Below are positions 33,276 to 42,455 of a DNA stretch of 64,000 bases, piece after piece. The stretch comes from Streptomyces tsukubensis (GTDB lineage: Bacteria; Actinomycetota; Actinomycetes; Streptomycetales; Streptomycetaceae). The stretch lies in assembly GCF_009296025.1 (NCBI RefSeq), contig NZ_CP045178.1, positions 7,254,001-7,318,000 of the forward strand, given 5' to 3'. The position numbers were made by a program, and so were the translations under genes. The notes beneath the pieces are model-generated. The model worked only from the letters and a program-made list of their open reading frames with translations, searched no databases and had not been told where the DNA came from. The stretch's first letter is position 1; each line of letters starts with the position of its first letter.

Positions 33276-34385
33276 ATGGCCTCAGCGACGGACGGTATGG
33301 GCAGGCGGATGTTCAACCGCCGGATGCTGGCGGGCGGGGCGGCCGCCGCCGCGGGGCTGACATCGATGTCGGCGGCGGCACCGGCCAGTTCGGCGGACGT
33401 CTCCGACCGGGTGAGCGCCAAGACCGCGCCTGCGGGCGGGGAAGTCAGAACCATCAAGATGTACGCCGAGAAGCTGGACGGCGGAAAGATGGGATACGGC
33501 TTCGAGAAGGGCAAGGCATCCGTCCCCGGTCCCCTGATCGAGCTGAACGAGGGCGACACCCTGCACGTCGAGTTCGAGAACACGATGGATGTCGACGTCA
33601 GCCTCCATGTGCACGGCCTCGACTACGAGATCACCAGCGACGGCACCCGGATGAACAACAGCCATGTCCCACCGGGCGGGAAGCGGACCTACACCTGGCG
33701 CACCCACAAGCCGGGCAAGCGGGCCGACGGTACGTACCGTGCGGGCAGCGCCGGCTACTGGCACTACCACGACCACGTCGTCGGCACCGATCACGGCACC
33801 GGGGGCATACGCAACGGGCTCTACGGCGGGGTCGTGGTCAGGAGGAAGGGCGACATCCTCCCCGACAGGAGCCACACGATCGTCTTCAACGACATGACGA
33901 TCAACAACCTGCCCGAGGGGCCCGACATCAAGGCCACCGTCGGCGACCGCGTGGAGATCGTGATGATCACGCACGGCGAGTACTACCACACGTTCCACAT
34001 GCATGGACATCGCTGGGCCGACAACCGTACGGGGATGCTGACGGGGCCCGACGATCCGACTCAGGTGCTGGACAACAAGATCACCGGCCCCGCGGACTCC
34101 TTCGGCTTCCAGATCATCGCGGGAGAGGGGGTCGGCGCCGGAGCGTGGATGTACCACTGTCACGTCCAGAGCCACTCGGACATGGGGATGGTGGGGATGT
34201 TCCTCGTGGCGAACGAGGACGGCACCATCCCGGGACACGCGGAGCACCACGCGAACTCCGGGGACGCGAAGGAGAAGTCGGGCGCCGAGAAGGGGGAGTC
34301 GGGCGTCGAGGAGAAGAAGTCCGGCGCCGCTACGGAGAGTTCCGGGCAAAGCGGCGACATGCCGGAACACGGGCACCACGGGTGA
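33276..34385 (+). CDS. Two-domain small laccase (SLAC type), Tat-exported
   Basis: The 369-residue protein closely follows Streptomyces SLAC/Epo[63 protein letters not shown] and [16 protein letters not shown]. These provide all type-1, -2 and -3 copper ligands; the type-1 Cys is Cys295. A twin-arginine signal ([15 protein letters not shown]) directs export folded. The enzyme forms a trimer and reduces O2 to water while oxidising phenols or other donors. GGGAG precedes the ATG. Unlike S. coelicolor SLAC, it ends in a 45-residue Lys/Glu/Ser-rich tail closing with HGHHG. It shares a 187-bp promoter region with the sugar-dehydrogenase operon. Confidence 0.95.
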   Translation: MASATDGMGRRMFNRRMLAGGAAAAAGLTSMSAAAPASSADVSDRVSAKTAPAGGEVRTIKMYAEKLDGGKMGYGFEKGKASVPGPLIELNEGDTLHVEFENTMDVDVSLHVHGLDYEITSDGTRMNNSHVPPGGKRTYTWRTHKPGKRADGTYRAGSAGYWHYHDHVVGTDHGTGGIRNGLYGGVVVRRKGDILPDRSHTIVFNDMTINNLPEGPDIKATVGDRVEIVMITHGEYYHTFHMHGHRWADNRTGMLTGPDDPTQVLDNKITGPADSFGFQIIAGEGVGAGAWMYHCHVQSHSDMGMVGMFLVANEDGTIPGHAEHHANSGDAKEKSGAEKGESGVEEKKSGAATESSGQSGDMPEHGHHG

Positions 34386-34545
34386 GAGGTGGCGGTGGTG
34401 TGTCAGAGTGGGGGCGGAATCGTGCGTCTCCGTCCGGCGCGGTGCGCCCCGCGGCGGTACGGGCGAAGGTCGTTGACGGCGTCGGGTCGTGGCCGTTGAT
34501 CTTTCGTTGACCGTTTGTTTCTCGACCTCGTGCACCATCGGCCGC

Positions 34546-34794
34546 ATGTACACCGACATCAACGCCGTTCAACGGCTCGCCCAGGAGGGACAGGCGCTGT
34601 GTGCCCAAGTGGGCTCCGAGTTCTTCTTCCCTGAACCCGGCAGCTCCGTGAGTGACGCCAAGCGGGTCTGCCGCGCCTGCGGCATGCGCGCCGCCTGTCT
34701 GGAATACGCCCTCGACAACGATGAGCGCTTCGGCGTCTGGGGCGGATTGTCCGAGAAGGAGCGGACCCGCCTGAGACAGGCACGGGCCGCCTGA
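34546..34794 (+). CDS. WhiB-family iron-sulfur transcription factor
   Basis: The 82-residue protein has the four cluster-binding cysteines Cys19, Cys42, Cys45 and Cys51 (C-x22-C-x2-C-x5-C) and the GVWGG turn at 63-67, followed by a basic KERTRLRQAR tail. WhiB-like proteins bind a 4Fe-4S cluster and the sigma factor region 4. Which Wbl paralogue it is cannot be told from the sequence. No good ribosome-binding site precedes the ATG at 34546. Monocistronic, facing the desaturase gene. Confidence 0.92.
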   Translation: MYTDINAVQRLAQEGQALCAQVGSEFFFPEPGSSVSDAKRVCRACGMRAACLEYALDNDERFGVWGGLSEKERTRLRQARAA

Positions 34795-34838
34795 CAACCC
34801 CCGGGAGCGGCGCCCACGCGGGGGTGGCGCCGGGCCGG

Positions 34839-34899
34839 CCCGGGGCCCTGCACGCCGTACGGACGGTGAGCGGTCCGTGCGTACGGCGGGGGCCCCGGG
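34839..34899. terminator. Bidirectional terminator between whiB-like and desaturase genes
   Basis: CCCGGGGCCC and GGGCCCCGGG form the outer stem and CGCCGTAC/GTACGGCG the inner stem of a long interrupted hairpin in the convergent gap. Confidence 0.7.
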
Positions 34900-34922
34900 C
34901 GGGGTGGATCAGCGTCGGTCGG

Positions 34923-35909
34923 TCAGCGGCCCGCGGCGGCGCGGGCCGCCATGCGGGCCTTGCGGGCCGCCAGCTTCTCGTCGAACTTGCTGGCCTCCGC
35001 GTCGAGGCCGCCCATGAAGAAGCCCAGCTCCTCCTGGGCCTTCAGCCCCTCGGGGCCGAGCCCGTCGATCTCCATCACCTTCAAGTAGCGCAGCACGGGC
35101 TGGAGCACGTCGTCGTGGTGGATGCGGAGGTTGTAGACCTCGCCGATGGCCATCTGCGCGGCGGCGCGCTCGAAGCCGGGCATGCTGTGTCCAGGCATCC
35201 GGAAGTTCACGACGACATCCCGCACGGCCTGCATCGTCAGGTCGGGTGCCAGCTCGAAGGCGGCGCGCACCAGGTTCCGGTAGAAGACCATGTGCAGGTT
35301 CTCGTCGGTGGCGATCCTGGCCAGCATGCGGTCGCACACGGGGTCGCCGGACTGGTGGCCGGTGTTGCGGTGGGAGACGCGCGTGGCCAGTTCCTGGAAG
35401 GCGACGTAGGCGACCGAGTGAAGCATCGAGTGCCGGTTGTCCGACTCGAATCCTTCGCTCATGTGTGCCATGCGGAAACGTTCAAGCTGATCCGGGTCGA
35501 CCGCGCGGGAAGCCAGCAGGTAGTCGCGCATCACGATGCCGTGCCTGCCCTCCTCCGCCGTCCAGCGGTGGACCCAGGTGCCCCAGGCGCCGTCACGGCC
35601 GAAGAGCGTGGCGATCTCGTGGTGGTAGCTGGGGAGATTGTCCTCGGTGAGCAGATTGACCACCAGCGCCGTACGGCCCACCTCGGTGACCTTCGACTGC
35701 TGCTTCTCCCACGGCTCGCCGTCCTCGAAGACGCCGGGGAAGTTCCGCCCGTCACTGAAGGGCACGTACTCGTGCGGCATCCAGTCCTTGGCGACCTTCA
35801 GATGGCGGTTCAGCTCGGTCTCGACCACCTCCTCCAGGGCGTACAGAAGGCGTGCGTCCGTCCATGAAGCGGAAGAGCCAATACCGGGCTGGGGAGAAGT
35901 GGTCGTCAC
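34923..35909 (-). CDS. Acyl-[ACP] desaturase (stearoyl-ACP desaturase type)
   Basis: The 328-residue soluble di-iron protein has the fatty-acid-desaturase-2 signature: Glu90 in LLTED, the first ExxH in WTAEEGRH (Glu120, His123), and the second in ATDENLHMVFYR. It introduces a double bond into an ACP- or CoA-bound acyl chain using O2 and ferredoxin. The start is GTG with AGGAG upstream. An operator-like region 53-87 bp upstream suggests control by a TetR-type fatty-acid regulator. No electron donor is encoded next to it. Confidence 0.92.
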   Translation of the reverse strand: MTTTSPQPGIGSSASWTDARLLYALEEVVETELNRHLKVAKDWMPHEYVPFSDGRNFPGVFEDGEPWEKQQSKVTEVGRTALVVNLLTEDNLPSYHHEIATLFGRDGAWGTWVHRWTAEEGRHGIVMRDYLLASRAVDPDQLERFRMAHMSEGFESDNRHSMLHSVAYVAFQELATRVSHRNTGHQSGDPVCDRMLARIATDENLHMVFYRNLVRAAFELAPDLTMQAVRDVVVNFRMPGHSMPGFERAAAQMAIGEVYNLRIHHDDVLQPVLRYLKVMEIDGLGPEGLKAQEELGFFMGGLDAEASKFDEKLAARKARMAARAAAGR

Positions 35910-35961
35910 GGGGGTCTCCTGGGGACTGGAGGGTTCAGCGGTCGCAGGCGCCGGGATCCGT

Positions 35962-35996
35962 ACCTACGCAATCGTAGGTTACGAGACCGTAGGTTA
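35962..35996 (-). promoter_or_regulatory. Operator region of the desaturase gene
   Basis: ACCTACG and CGTAGGT (35962-35968, 35973-35979) form a perfect inverted repeat with a 4-bp spacer. CGTAGGTTA occurs twice, 15 bp apart (35973-35981 and 35988-35996), so at least three half sites are present. A dimeric repressor binding in tandem is the likely reader; none is encoded nearby. Confidence 0.65.
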
Positions 35997-36052
35997 AGCG
36001 CGCTGTAAGAGTCCGATCGCTGTCGGCAGGGCATACCTACAGGTCACAGAGG

Positions 36053-36829
36053 TTATACGTACAGGTCACGAAGGCGCACGGAGAGGCAGGTCACACAGCC
36101 TTCCAGCTTTTCGAACTCTCCGATGTCCACCAGTACGGGTTCGTGACCCAGGGTCGCGAAGAGTTCGGCGGTCTTCGGCGCACTCGCCGACATCAGCACG
36201 GCACCGTCCCCGAGCAGCATGACATGAGCACCGGACTCCTCGGGCACGGGCAGCAGCCGCGGGAAGAGCGAAGGGGCGTCCACCAGGGGCGGATGACCGA
36301 CGACAGTGCCGTCGGGCAGCGCGGTCACCGCCGACTTGAGGTGCAGCACCTTGCTGACCGGAACGGCCACGACCCGGGCGCCGAGCGGCTCGAAGACCGC
36401 ACGCAGTTGCTGGGCGCCCGCCGCGTTGGTCCTGCCGCCGATCCCCACGTAGACGGTGTCGCCGATCTTGAGCACGTCACCGCCGTCCAGGGTGCCCGGC
36501 TCCCATATCCAGTTCACCGAGGCACCCAGCCGCGCCACGCTCTCCTCCACCCCGGTCGTCTCGGGGCGCCGGGTCGGCGTACCCGGCCGGGTGATCAGCG
36601 CGACGTTGCGGAAGACGACGACGGCGTCCTCGACGAACACAGAATCGGGGCAGTCGTCCGCGGGATCCACCTCGACGGTCTCCCAGCCGTACTCCCGCAG
36701 GACCCGCCCGTACTCCAACCACTGCTCGACGGCGAGCCCGACATCGACGGGGACGCGCGTCCCATGGGTGACGAGCCCCTCCGCGAGGCGGGGGCTCGGT
36801 CGGCGGATCAGGGCCTTGCGACTGGGCAC
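36053..36829 (-). CDS. Dimethylarginine dimethylaminohydrolase (dimethylargininase)
   Basis: The 258-residue pentein-fold protein carries the DDAH features: VFVEDAVVVF, GTLDGGDVLKIG, the catalytic His in SKVLHLKSAVTALPDG, and the nucleophile Cys248 near the C-terminus in CVTCLSVRLRDLYV. It hydrolyses N-omega-methylated arginines to citrulline and methylamines in the cytoplasm. The start is GTG with CGGAG upstream. It lies upstream of, and on the same strand as, the desaturase but the 140-bp gap with operators makes cotranscription unlikely. Arginine deiminase is less likely at this length. Confidence 0.9.
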   Translation of the reverse strand: MPSRKALIRRPSPRLAEGLVTHGTRVPVDVGLAVEQWLEYGRVLREYGWETVEVDPADDCPDSVFVEDAVVVFRNVALITRPGTPTRRPETTGVEESVARLGASVNWIWEPGTLDGGDVLKIGDTVYVGIGGRTNAAGAQQLRAVFEPLGARVVAVPVSKVLHLKSAVTALPDGTVVGHPPLVDAPSLFPRLLPVPEESGAHVMLLGDGAVLMSASAPKTAELFATLGHEPVLVDIGEFEKLEGCVTCLSVRLRDLYV

Positions 36830-37065
36830 TGCGACACTCCGTCTCGGAACGCGCCCGGTTCAGCCGGGACGACAGATGGACCGCGCACATCATGCGGTGC
36901 GAGGCCGGGCCCGCGACAGACCCCCCGGGCTCCGAAGGCCGAAAGTCAGGCGGGCGTCCGGCCCCCCGGCACATCCCGCCCACCCGGGCAGGGCGCCGGA
37001 CACTCCGGGGGCATGGCGGACCGCCGCGCCCCGATCCGTGGGGGCGCGGCGGACCACCACGCGCC

Positions 37066-37380
37066 TCACCGCACCGAAGCCCGCAGATGCTCGGCGGTGA
37101 ACGACCCGCGCGCGTCCAGCAGTTCACGCCCCGTACCCTCGAACATCACGCGGCCCCGGTCCTTCCCGCCGCCGGGGCCGAGGTCGCCGACCCAGTCCGC
37201 TCGCTGGACGGCCTCCAGGTCGTGCTCGACGACGAGCACGGTGTTGCCCTTCTCGCGCAGTCGCGAAAGCAAGGAGGTCAGTCCGCCCACGTCCCTCGGG
37301 TGCAGGCCCAGGCTCGGCGCGTCGAAGATGTACGTCATACCGGTCAGGCTGGAGCCGAGGTGCGACGCCTGGACGGGACA
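37066..37380 (-). pseudogene. UvrA-like (excinuclease/DrrC type) ABC ATPase, C-terminal remnant
   Basis: Only about 105 codons remain. They read SHLGSSLTGMTYIFDAPSLGLHPRD, GNTVLVVEHDLEAVQRADWVGDLGPGGGKDRG and end FTAEHLRASVR, the last ATPase segment of UvrA paralogues of roughly 750-800 residues. The catalytic glutamate after Walker B is changed (DEP to DAP) and everything before it is missing; the frame runs into the terminator of the ABC-F gene. It is a relic of a deleted gene and should be inactive. Confidence 0.75.
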
Positions 37381-37406
37381 CCCGACAACTTCTGTCGGGT
37401 GTCCCG
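37374..37406 (-). terminator. Terminator of the ABC-F gene
   Basis: A perfect 14-bp stem (37374-37387 with 37393-37406) and the loop ACTTC lie 26 bp downstream of the ABC-F stop codon. Confidence 0.88.
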
Positions 37407-37431
37407 GACCGTACTTCGCCCGGTCTCGCCG

Positions 37432-39084
37432 CTATTCCCCCGAGGCCATCGCGGCCCGCATCTCCTCCTCCGTGGTGTCCCGCAGCCCGTCGCCGTCCAG
37501 CAGCAGCCGGCGGGTGACCCCGATCGATTCGAGGAAGGGAAGGTCGTGACCGGCCACGATCAGCGCCCCCTCGTACGACTCCAGCGCCGTCGTGAGCTTG
37601 CGGACGCTCGCCATGTCGAGGTTGTTGGTCGGCTCGTCGAGCATCAGCAGCTGGGGCGCGGGCTCGGCGAGCAGCAGCGCGGCGAGCGCCGCACGGAACC
37701 GCTCGCCGCCCGACAGTGTCCCCGCGGGCCGGTCGGCGCGCGCCCCCTTGAAGAGGAAGCGCGCGAGCTGCGCGCGGATCACATTGCCGGTGGCGGAGGG
37801 CGCGGTCCGCGCCACGTTCTCCACGACGGTCAGCGAATCGTCGAGGACGTCGAGGCGCTGTGGCAGGAACCGCGTGGGTACCCGCGTCAGGGCCTCACCC
37901 GCGGCGGGCGCGATCTCCCCCGCGACGGTCCGCAGCAGCGTCGACTTGCCCGCGCCGTTGCGTCCGACGAGGGCCACGCGCTCGGGCCCGCGCAGATCGA
38001 GGGAGAGGGACGCCGGTGTCCCGTGGCGCAGTACGACGCCGTCCAGGCTCAGGACCGTCCGGCCCGCGGGGACCGCCGTGCGCGGCAGGTGGACGCGGAT
38101 CTCCTCGTCCTGGCGTACCCCCTCCAGCGCCTCGTCCAGGCGTTCCTTCGCCTCCCCGAGCCGGTCCTCGTGCAGGGTGCGGTGTTTGCCCGCCGACTCC
38201 TGAGCCGCTCTCCTGCGAAGGCCCATGACGATCTTCGGTTCGCGCTTCTGCTCCGCCATCTTCTGGCCGTACCGCTTGCGCCTGGCCAGCTTGGTCTGCG
38301 CCTCGACCAGCCCGCGCTTCTGGCGGCGGACATCGGACTCGGCCACGCGTACCGTACGCTCAGCGGCCTCCTGCGCCGTGGCCACGGCGTCCTCGTACGC
38401 CGACCAGCCGCCGCCGTACCAGGTGACGCCCCCGGACCGCAGCTCGGCGATCCTGTCGACCCGCTCCAGCAGCTCACGGTCGTGGCTGACGATGACGAGT
38501 ACCCCGTTCCAGGTCTCGACCGCGTCGTACAGCCGCTGCCTCGCGTGCAGGTCGAGGTTGTTGGTCGGCTCGTCGAGCAGCAGTACGTCCGGCCTGCGCA
38601 GCAGCAGTGCGGCCAGCCTGAGCAGCACGGTCTCGCCGCCAGAGAGCCGGCCTACGGTCCTGTCGAGCCCGATGTGGCCGAGACCGAGCGAGGCGAGCGT
38701 CGCCAGGGCGCGTTCCTCGACGTCCCAGTCGTCACCGACGGCCTCGAAGTGCTCCTCGCGCGCGTCGCCGCTCTCGATGGCGTGCAGGGCCGCGCGCGTC
38801 GCGTCGATCCCCAGGGCCTCGTCGACGGTGAGTGCCGTGTCCAGGGTGACGTTCTGCGGAAGATGGGCGACCTCGCCGGGGGCAGTGACCGTCCCCTCCG
38901 TCGGCGTGAGCTGGCCCGCCAGCAGCCGTAGCAGCGTGGTCTTGCCCGACCCGTTGGTGCCGATGAGCCCCGTCCTGCCGGGGCCGAAGGTCAACTGGAG
39001 GCGGTCGAGGACGCCCGTACCGTCCGGCTGCCGGTACGAGAGCGCCGAGCAGGTGAGGAATGCGGTGTGCGGAGTGGTGGCCAT
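37432..39084 (-). CDS. ABC-F family ATPase (ribosome-protection type)
   Basis: The 550-residue protein has two ABC domains and no membrane segments. The first has Walker A GTNGSGKT and signature LSGGE with LLLDEPTNNLD; the second has GRNGAGKS, LSGGE and LMLDEPTNNLD. A charged inter-domain linker (about 240-320) contains RRKRYGQKMAEQKREPKIVMGLRRR. ABC-F proteins act on ribosomes, and many from actinomycetes confer resistance to antibiotics that bind the peptidyl-transferase centre. The ATG at 39084 has GAGG seven bases upstream. Whether this one is a resistance or housekeeping factor cannot be told by eye. Confidence 0.88.
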   Translation of the reverse strand: MATTPHTAFLTCSALSYRQPDGTGVLDRLQLTFGPGRTGLIGTNGSGKTTLLRLLAGQLTPTEGTVTAPGEVAHLPQNVTLDTALTVDEALGIDATRAALHAIESGDAREEHFEAVGDDWDVEERALATLASLGLGHIGLDRTVGRLSGGETVLLRLAALLLRRPDVLLLDEPTNNLDLHARQRLYDAVETWNGVLVIVSHDRELLERVDRIAELRSGGVTWYGGGWSAYEDAVATAQEAAERTVRVAESDVRRQKRGLVEAQTKLARRKRYGQKMAEQKREPKIVMGLRRRAAQESAGKHRTLHEDRLGEAKERLDEALEGVRQDEEIRVHLPRTAVPAGRTVLSLDGVVLRHGTPASLSLDLRGPERVALVGRNGAGKSTLLRTVAGEIAPAAGEALTRVPTRFLPQRLDVLDDSLTVVENVARTAPSATGNVIRAQLARFLFKGARADRPAGTLSGGERFRAALAALLLAEPAPQLLMLDEPTNNLDMASVRKLTTALESYEGALIVAGHDLPFLESIGVTRRLLLDGDGLRDTTEEEMRAAMASGE

Positions 39085-39502
39085 GTGTACCTCGTGATCG
39101 CGTGAAGGGGGAGGGCGACATGTGCGGGACACCACGGAAACGGAAGGCGCGAGGGCCTGGGACGTATGACAGTCGGGAGGACGGGCAGATGCCCAGTGCC
39201 AAAAGGACGCCGTCAGGGCCGTCACTCACAGGAAGGACGGCTCATACGCCGGGACCGCACACCTCACGTACGTCGTGCGCCCAGGGCACGACGGGCACAG
39301 CGATGTCGCTGCGCTACGCGGTGTTCGCGGACCTCAGACGAGCAACGTCCTACTCCTGTCAACGGCAATGGAAGGCAGACTCACGGTAGGCCGATCGCGG
39401 CGGGCGGGGCAACCCGATTACGGGGACCCGCACGGTCGCGCCCTCGCCGCTCGTGGCCTTCCCCAGCCCGGCGTTCCCCATCGCAGCTCCGAGGAGACCC
39501 CA
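39085..39502. other. Divergent leader/promoter region
   Basis: These 418 bp separate the ABC-F and GPP34 starts. No gene is supported. ABC-F genes often have attenuating leaders; I looked for a short leader peptide with a terminator/antiterminator on the minus strand and could not define one. Confidence 0.45.
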
Positions 39503-40168
39503 GTGCCAGAAGGATCGCTCTCACTGCCCGCCAAGCTCTATCTGCTGGCCTGGGACCCGGCGCGCGACAGGGTCACCGGCGCGTCGCACCTGCACCATCT
39601 GGTCCGGGCCGGCGCCCTCACAGAACTGGCCATGAGCGGCCTGCTCACCGACGACAGCGGCATCGCCACGCCGACGAGCGACCGGCGCACCGGGGACACC
39701 GCCCTGGACAGCCTCCTCGAACTCATCGAGGAGTCGCGCCCGCGCTCCTGGAAGAAGTGGGTGACCTCCCGTGCGGGAGTGACGCTCGACGCGGTGCGGG
39801 AGGGGCTCGTGGCCGCGGGACTGCTGCGGACGAGGAGGAAGCGCGTGTTCGGGGTGTTCCCCTCCACCGCGTATGTCGTCACGGACCGCGCGCTCGTCGG
39901 CGATCTGCACGAGCGGGCCCGCTCCGTGCTGCGCTCCACCGGTCCCGTGTCGGAGGTCTCGGACGAGGACGCCGCGCTCGTGGCGCTCGCCACCGCGGGG
40001 GAGCTGCGGACCGTCGCGACCGGCAGGGAGGCGCGCCGGCACAAGAAGCGCATCGAGGAGCTGACGGAGCGCGTCGGCGCGGCGGCGCCCGCACTGCGCA
40101 AGGTCATCAAGGAGGTCCGTACCGCGATGATCGTCGCGGCCACGTCAGCGGGGTCGAACGGGGGCTGA
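39503..40168 (+). CDS. GPP34 (GOLPH3-like) family protein
   Basis: The 221-residue, mostly helical protein shows the GPP34 pattern: SLSLPAKLYLLAWDPARDRVT, LVRAGALTELAMSGLLTDD, RTGDTALDSLLELIEESRPRSWKKWV and LVAAGLLRTRRKRVFGVFPSTAYVVTD. The eukaryotic homologue binds phosphatidylinositol-4-phosphate; bacterial members are abundant in Streptomyces with unclear roles, possibly lipid or membrane binding. The start is GTG with GAGGAG upstream. Confidence 0.85.
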   Translation: MPEGSLSLPAKLYLLAWDPARDRVTGASHLHHLVRAGALTELAMSGLLTDDSGIATPTSDRRTGDTALDSLLELIEESRPRSWKKWVTSRAGVTLDAVREGLVAAGLLRTRRKRVFGVFPSTAYVVTDRALVGDLHERARSVLRSTGPVSEVSDEDAALVALATAGELRTVATGREARRHKKRIEELTERVGAAAPALRKVIKEVRTAMIVAATSAGSNGG

Positions 40169-40291
40169 ACCGGGCGGGGGCCGGGACCCCGGACTGCGCA
40201 GCGGCGGGCCGGGGACTGCCGGAAGGCGGGACCGGCGAACTGCGGGACGGCCGAGCCGCCGGAGTCGCGGCGCTGGAGCGGGGGCCCGGAC

Positions 40292-40702
40292 TCAGGCCTC
40301 CCGCATCAGCTCCGCGAGGCCCTGGTCCATGTCGACATGGAGATACTCCCGGCCCAGCGGTACGAGGGCGGTGGTGTGTTTGAGGAAGCGGCGCAGTTCC
40401 CCGGTGCGGACATGGACGACGGCCATGCCCTCGGGCGCGTGGAACTCCAGCACCGTCCTGGCGTACCCGTAGGGCCGCACCCGGACGTCGCCTTCGCCCG
40501 TCGGGTCGTCGAGACCCGCGAAGAGGAGATCCCTGCCGAAGGCCCAGGAGACGTCCGCGCCCTCAAGGGTGGCCGGGGCGGGGAAGTCCATCCGCACCGC
40601 GAAGGGGTCGTCCTGGTCGTAGTGCAAGGTCGCGGAGACGGTCGGGATCAGGGCGGCGGCGACTACGCGGGCCTCCACGGCTTGTTCTATGACTGTGGAC
40701 AA
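40292..40702 (-). CDS. SsgA-like sporulation/cell-division protein
   Basis: The 136-residue protein fits the SsgA family: TLHYDQDDPFAVRMDFP, VSWAFGRDLLFAGLDDPTGEGDVRVRPYG and the C-terminal FLKHTTALVPLGREYLHVDMDQGLAELM. SsgA-like proteins are specific to morphologically complex actinomycetes and position division or wall-synthesis machinery; SsgB recruits FtsZ. This sequence differs from SsgB and I cannot name the paralogue. The start is the rare TTG at 40702, supported by AGGGAG at proper spacing. Single gene. Confidence 0.88.
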   Translation of the reverse strand: MSTVIEQAVEARVVAAALIPTVSATLHYDQDDPFAVRMDFPAPATLEGADVSWAFGRDLLFAGLDDPTGEGDVRVRPYGYARTVLEFHAPEGMAVVHVRTGELRRFLKHTTALVPLGREYLHVDMDQGLAELMREA

Positions 40703-40901
40703 CGCCTGCTCCCTTGGCTGACGGCGAGTGGATCGGGCCGTGCACTTGAATAGACGTTGGAATGGGCCATTCAGTGCGCAGGGAGGGCGAGTGAGGTGTG
40801 TCACCGTCTTTCGATCAGGGGAGCCGCCGCTTTTCCGCCGTGGCGTCCGCTGGCGGGGTCCCGTCCTCGCTCGCGACGTCGGCCTCGTCCCCCGCCGACC
40901 C

Positions 40902-42086
<1,185 letters not shown>

Positions 42087-42097
42087 GGGTCTCCCTA

Positions 42098-42154
42098 AGG
42101 GGTCCTTGCAATAGGGGCGCCCGAGCCGCGGACTCCCATATTGCAAGGACCCCT
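42098..42154. repeat. 16-bp perfect inverted repeat in the leader of the oxidoreductase
   Basis: AGGGGTCCTTGCAATA (42098-42113) and its exact complement (42139-42154) flank 25 bp. In the RNA leader of the minus-strand gene the 3' arm ends next to the ribosome-binding site, so folding could hide or expose it. It could also be a tandem operator or the ends of a tiny mobile repeat. Confidence 0.75.
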
Positions 42155-42304
42155 AAGTCGTCGGGTCGGTCTCCGTGCGGGGTCGGGTGGCCGGGGACGG
42201 CTGTTCCCTACGGGGGTGCCCCGCCCGCGACCCATGATGTCCGACCGGGGCCGCGGTCGTCGTCCGGAAACCGTGGGCGGTACCCCGGCCATTCCTGCTT
42301 CTCT

Positions 42305-42379
42305 CGCCGGGTGGAATCCCGGCCCCGTACGCCGGGCGTGATCCGGGGCCGCCACGCCGGGCTGAATCCGGGGCCGGGC
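42305..42379. repeat. Three tandem 25-bp repeats
   Basis: Units start at 42305, 42330 and 42355 with the pattern CGCCGGG-N3-TGATCC-GGGGCC and small changes. They lie upstream of the AMACR promoter. Function is unknown. Confidence 0.7.
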
Positions 42380-42389
42380 TTGTGCGAAG

Positions 42390-42424
42390 TGGAACACGTT
42401 CTTAGCATCACTGGTGTTACATCA
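42390..42424 (+). promoter_or_regulatory. Operator candidates upstream of the beta-oxidation operon
   Basis: TGGAACACGTTCTT (42390-42403) contains the palindromic half sites GAAC/GTTC and resembles the KstR-type motif TnnAACnnGTTnnA except for the last base. TGTTACATCA follows at 42415-42424; the same word (TGTTACACCA) recurs in front of the MerR gene at 48228-48237. Confidence 0.5.
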
Positions 42425-42455
42425 GTTGTGTCACAGCGCTGGGAGCTTGAACCGG

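Noticed and set aside
36039..36069. Direct repeat ACAGGTCAC near the end of the dimethylargininase gene
   Set aside because: One copy lies in the coding end and one just after the stop; too short and no partner structure to propose a function.
39085..39229. Leader peptide or N-terminal extension of the ABC-F protein
   Set aside because: Open frames upstream exist but show no conserved sequence, and no terminator/antiterminator pair could be drawn.
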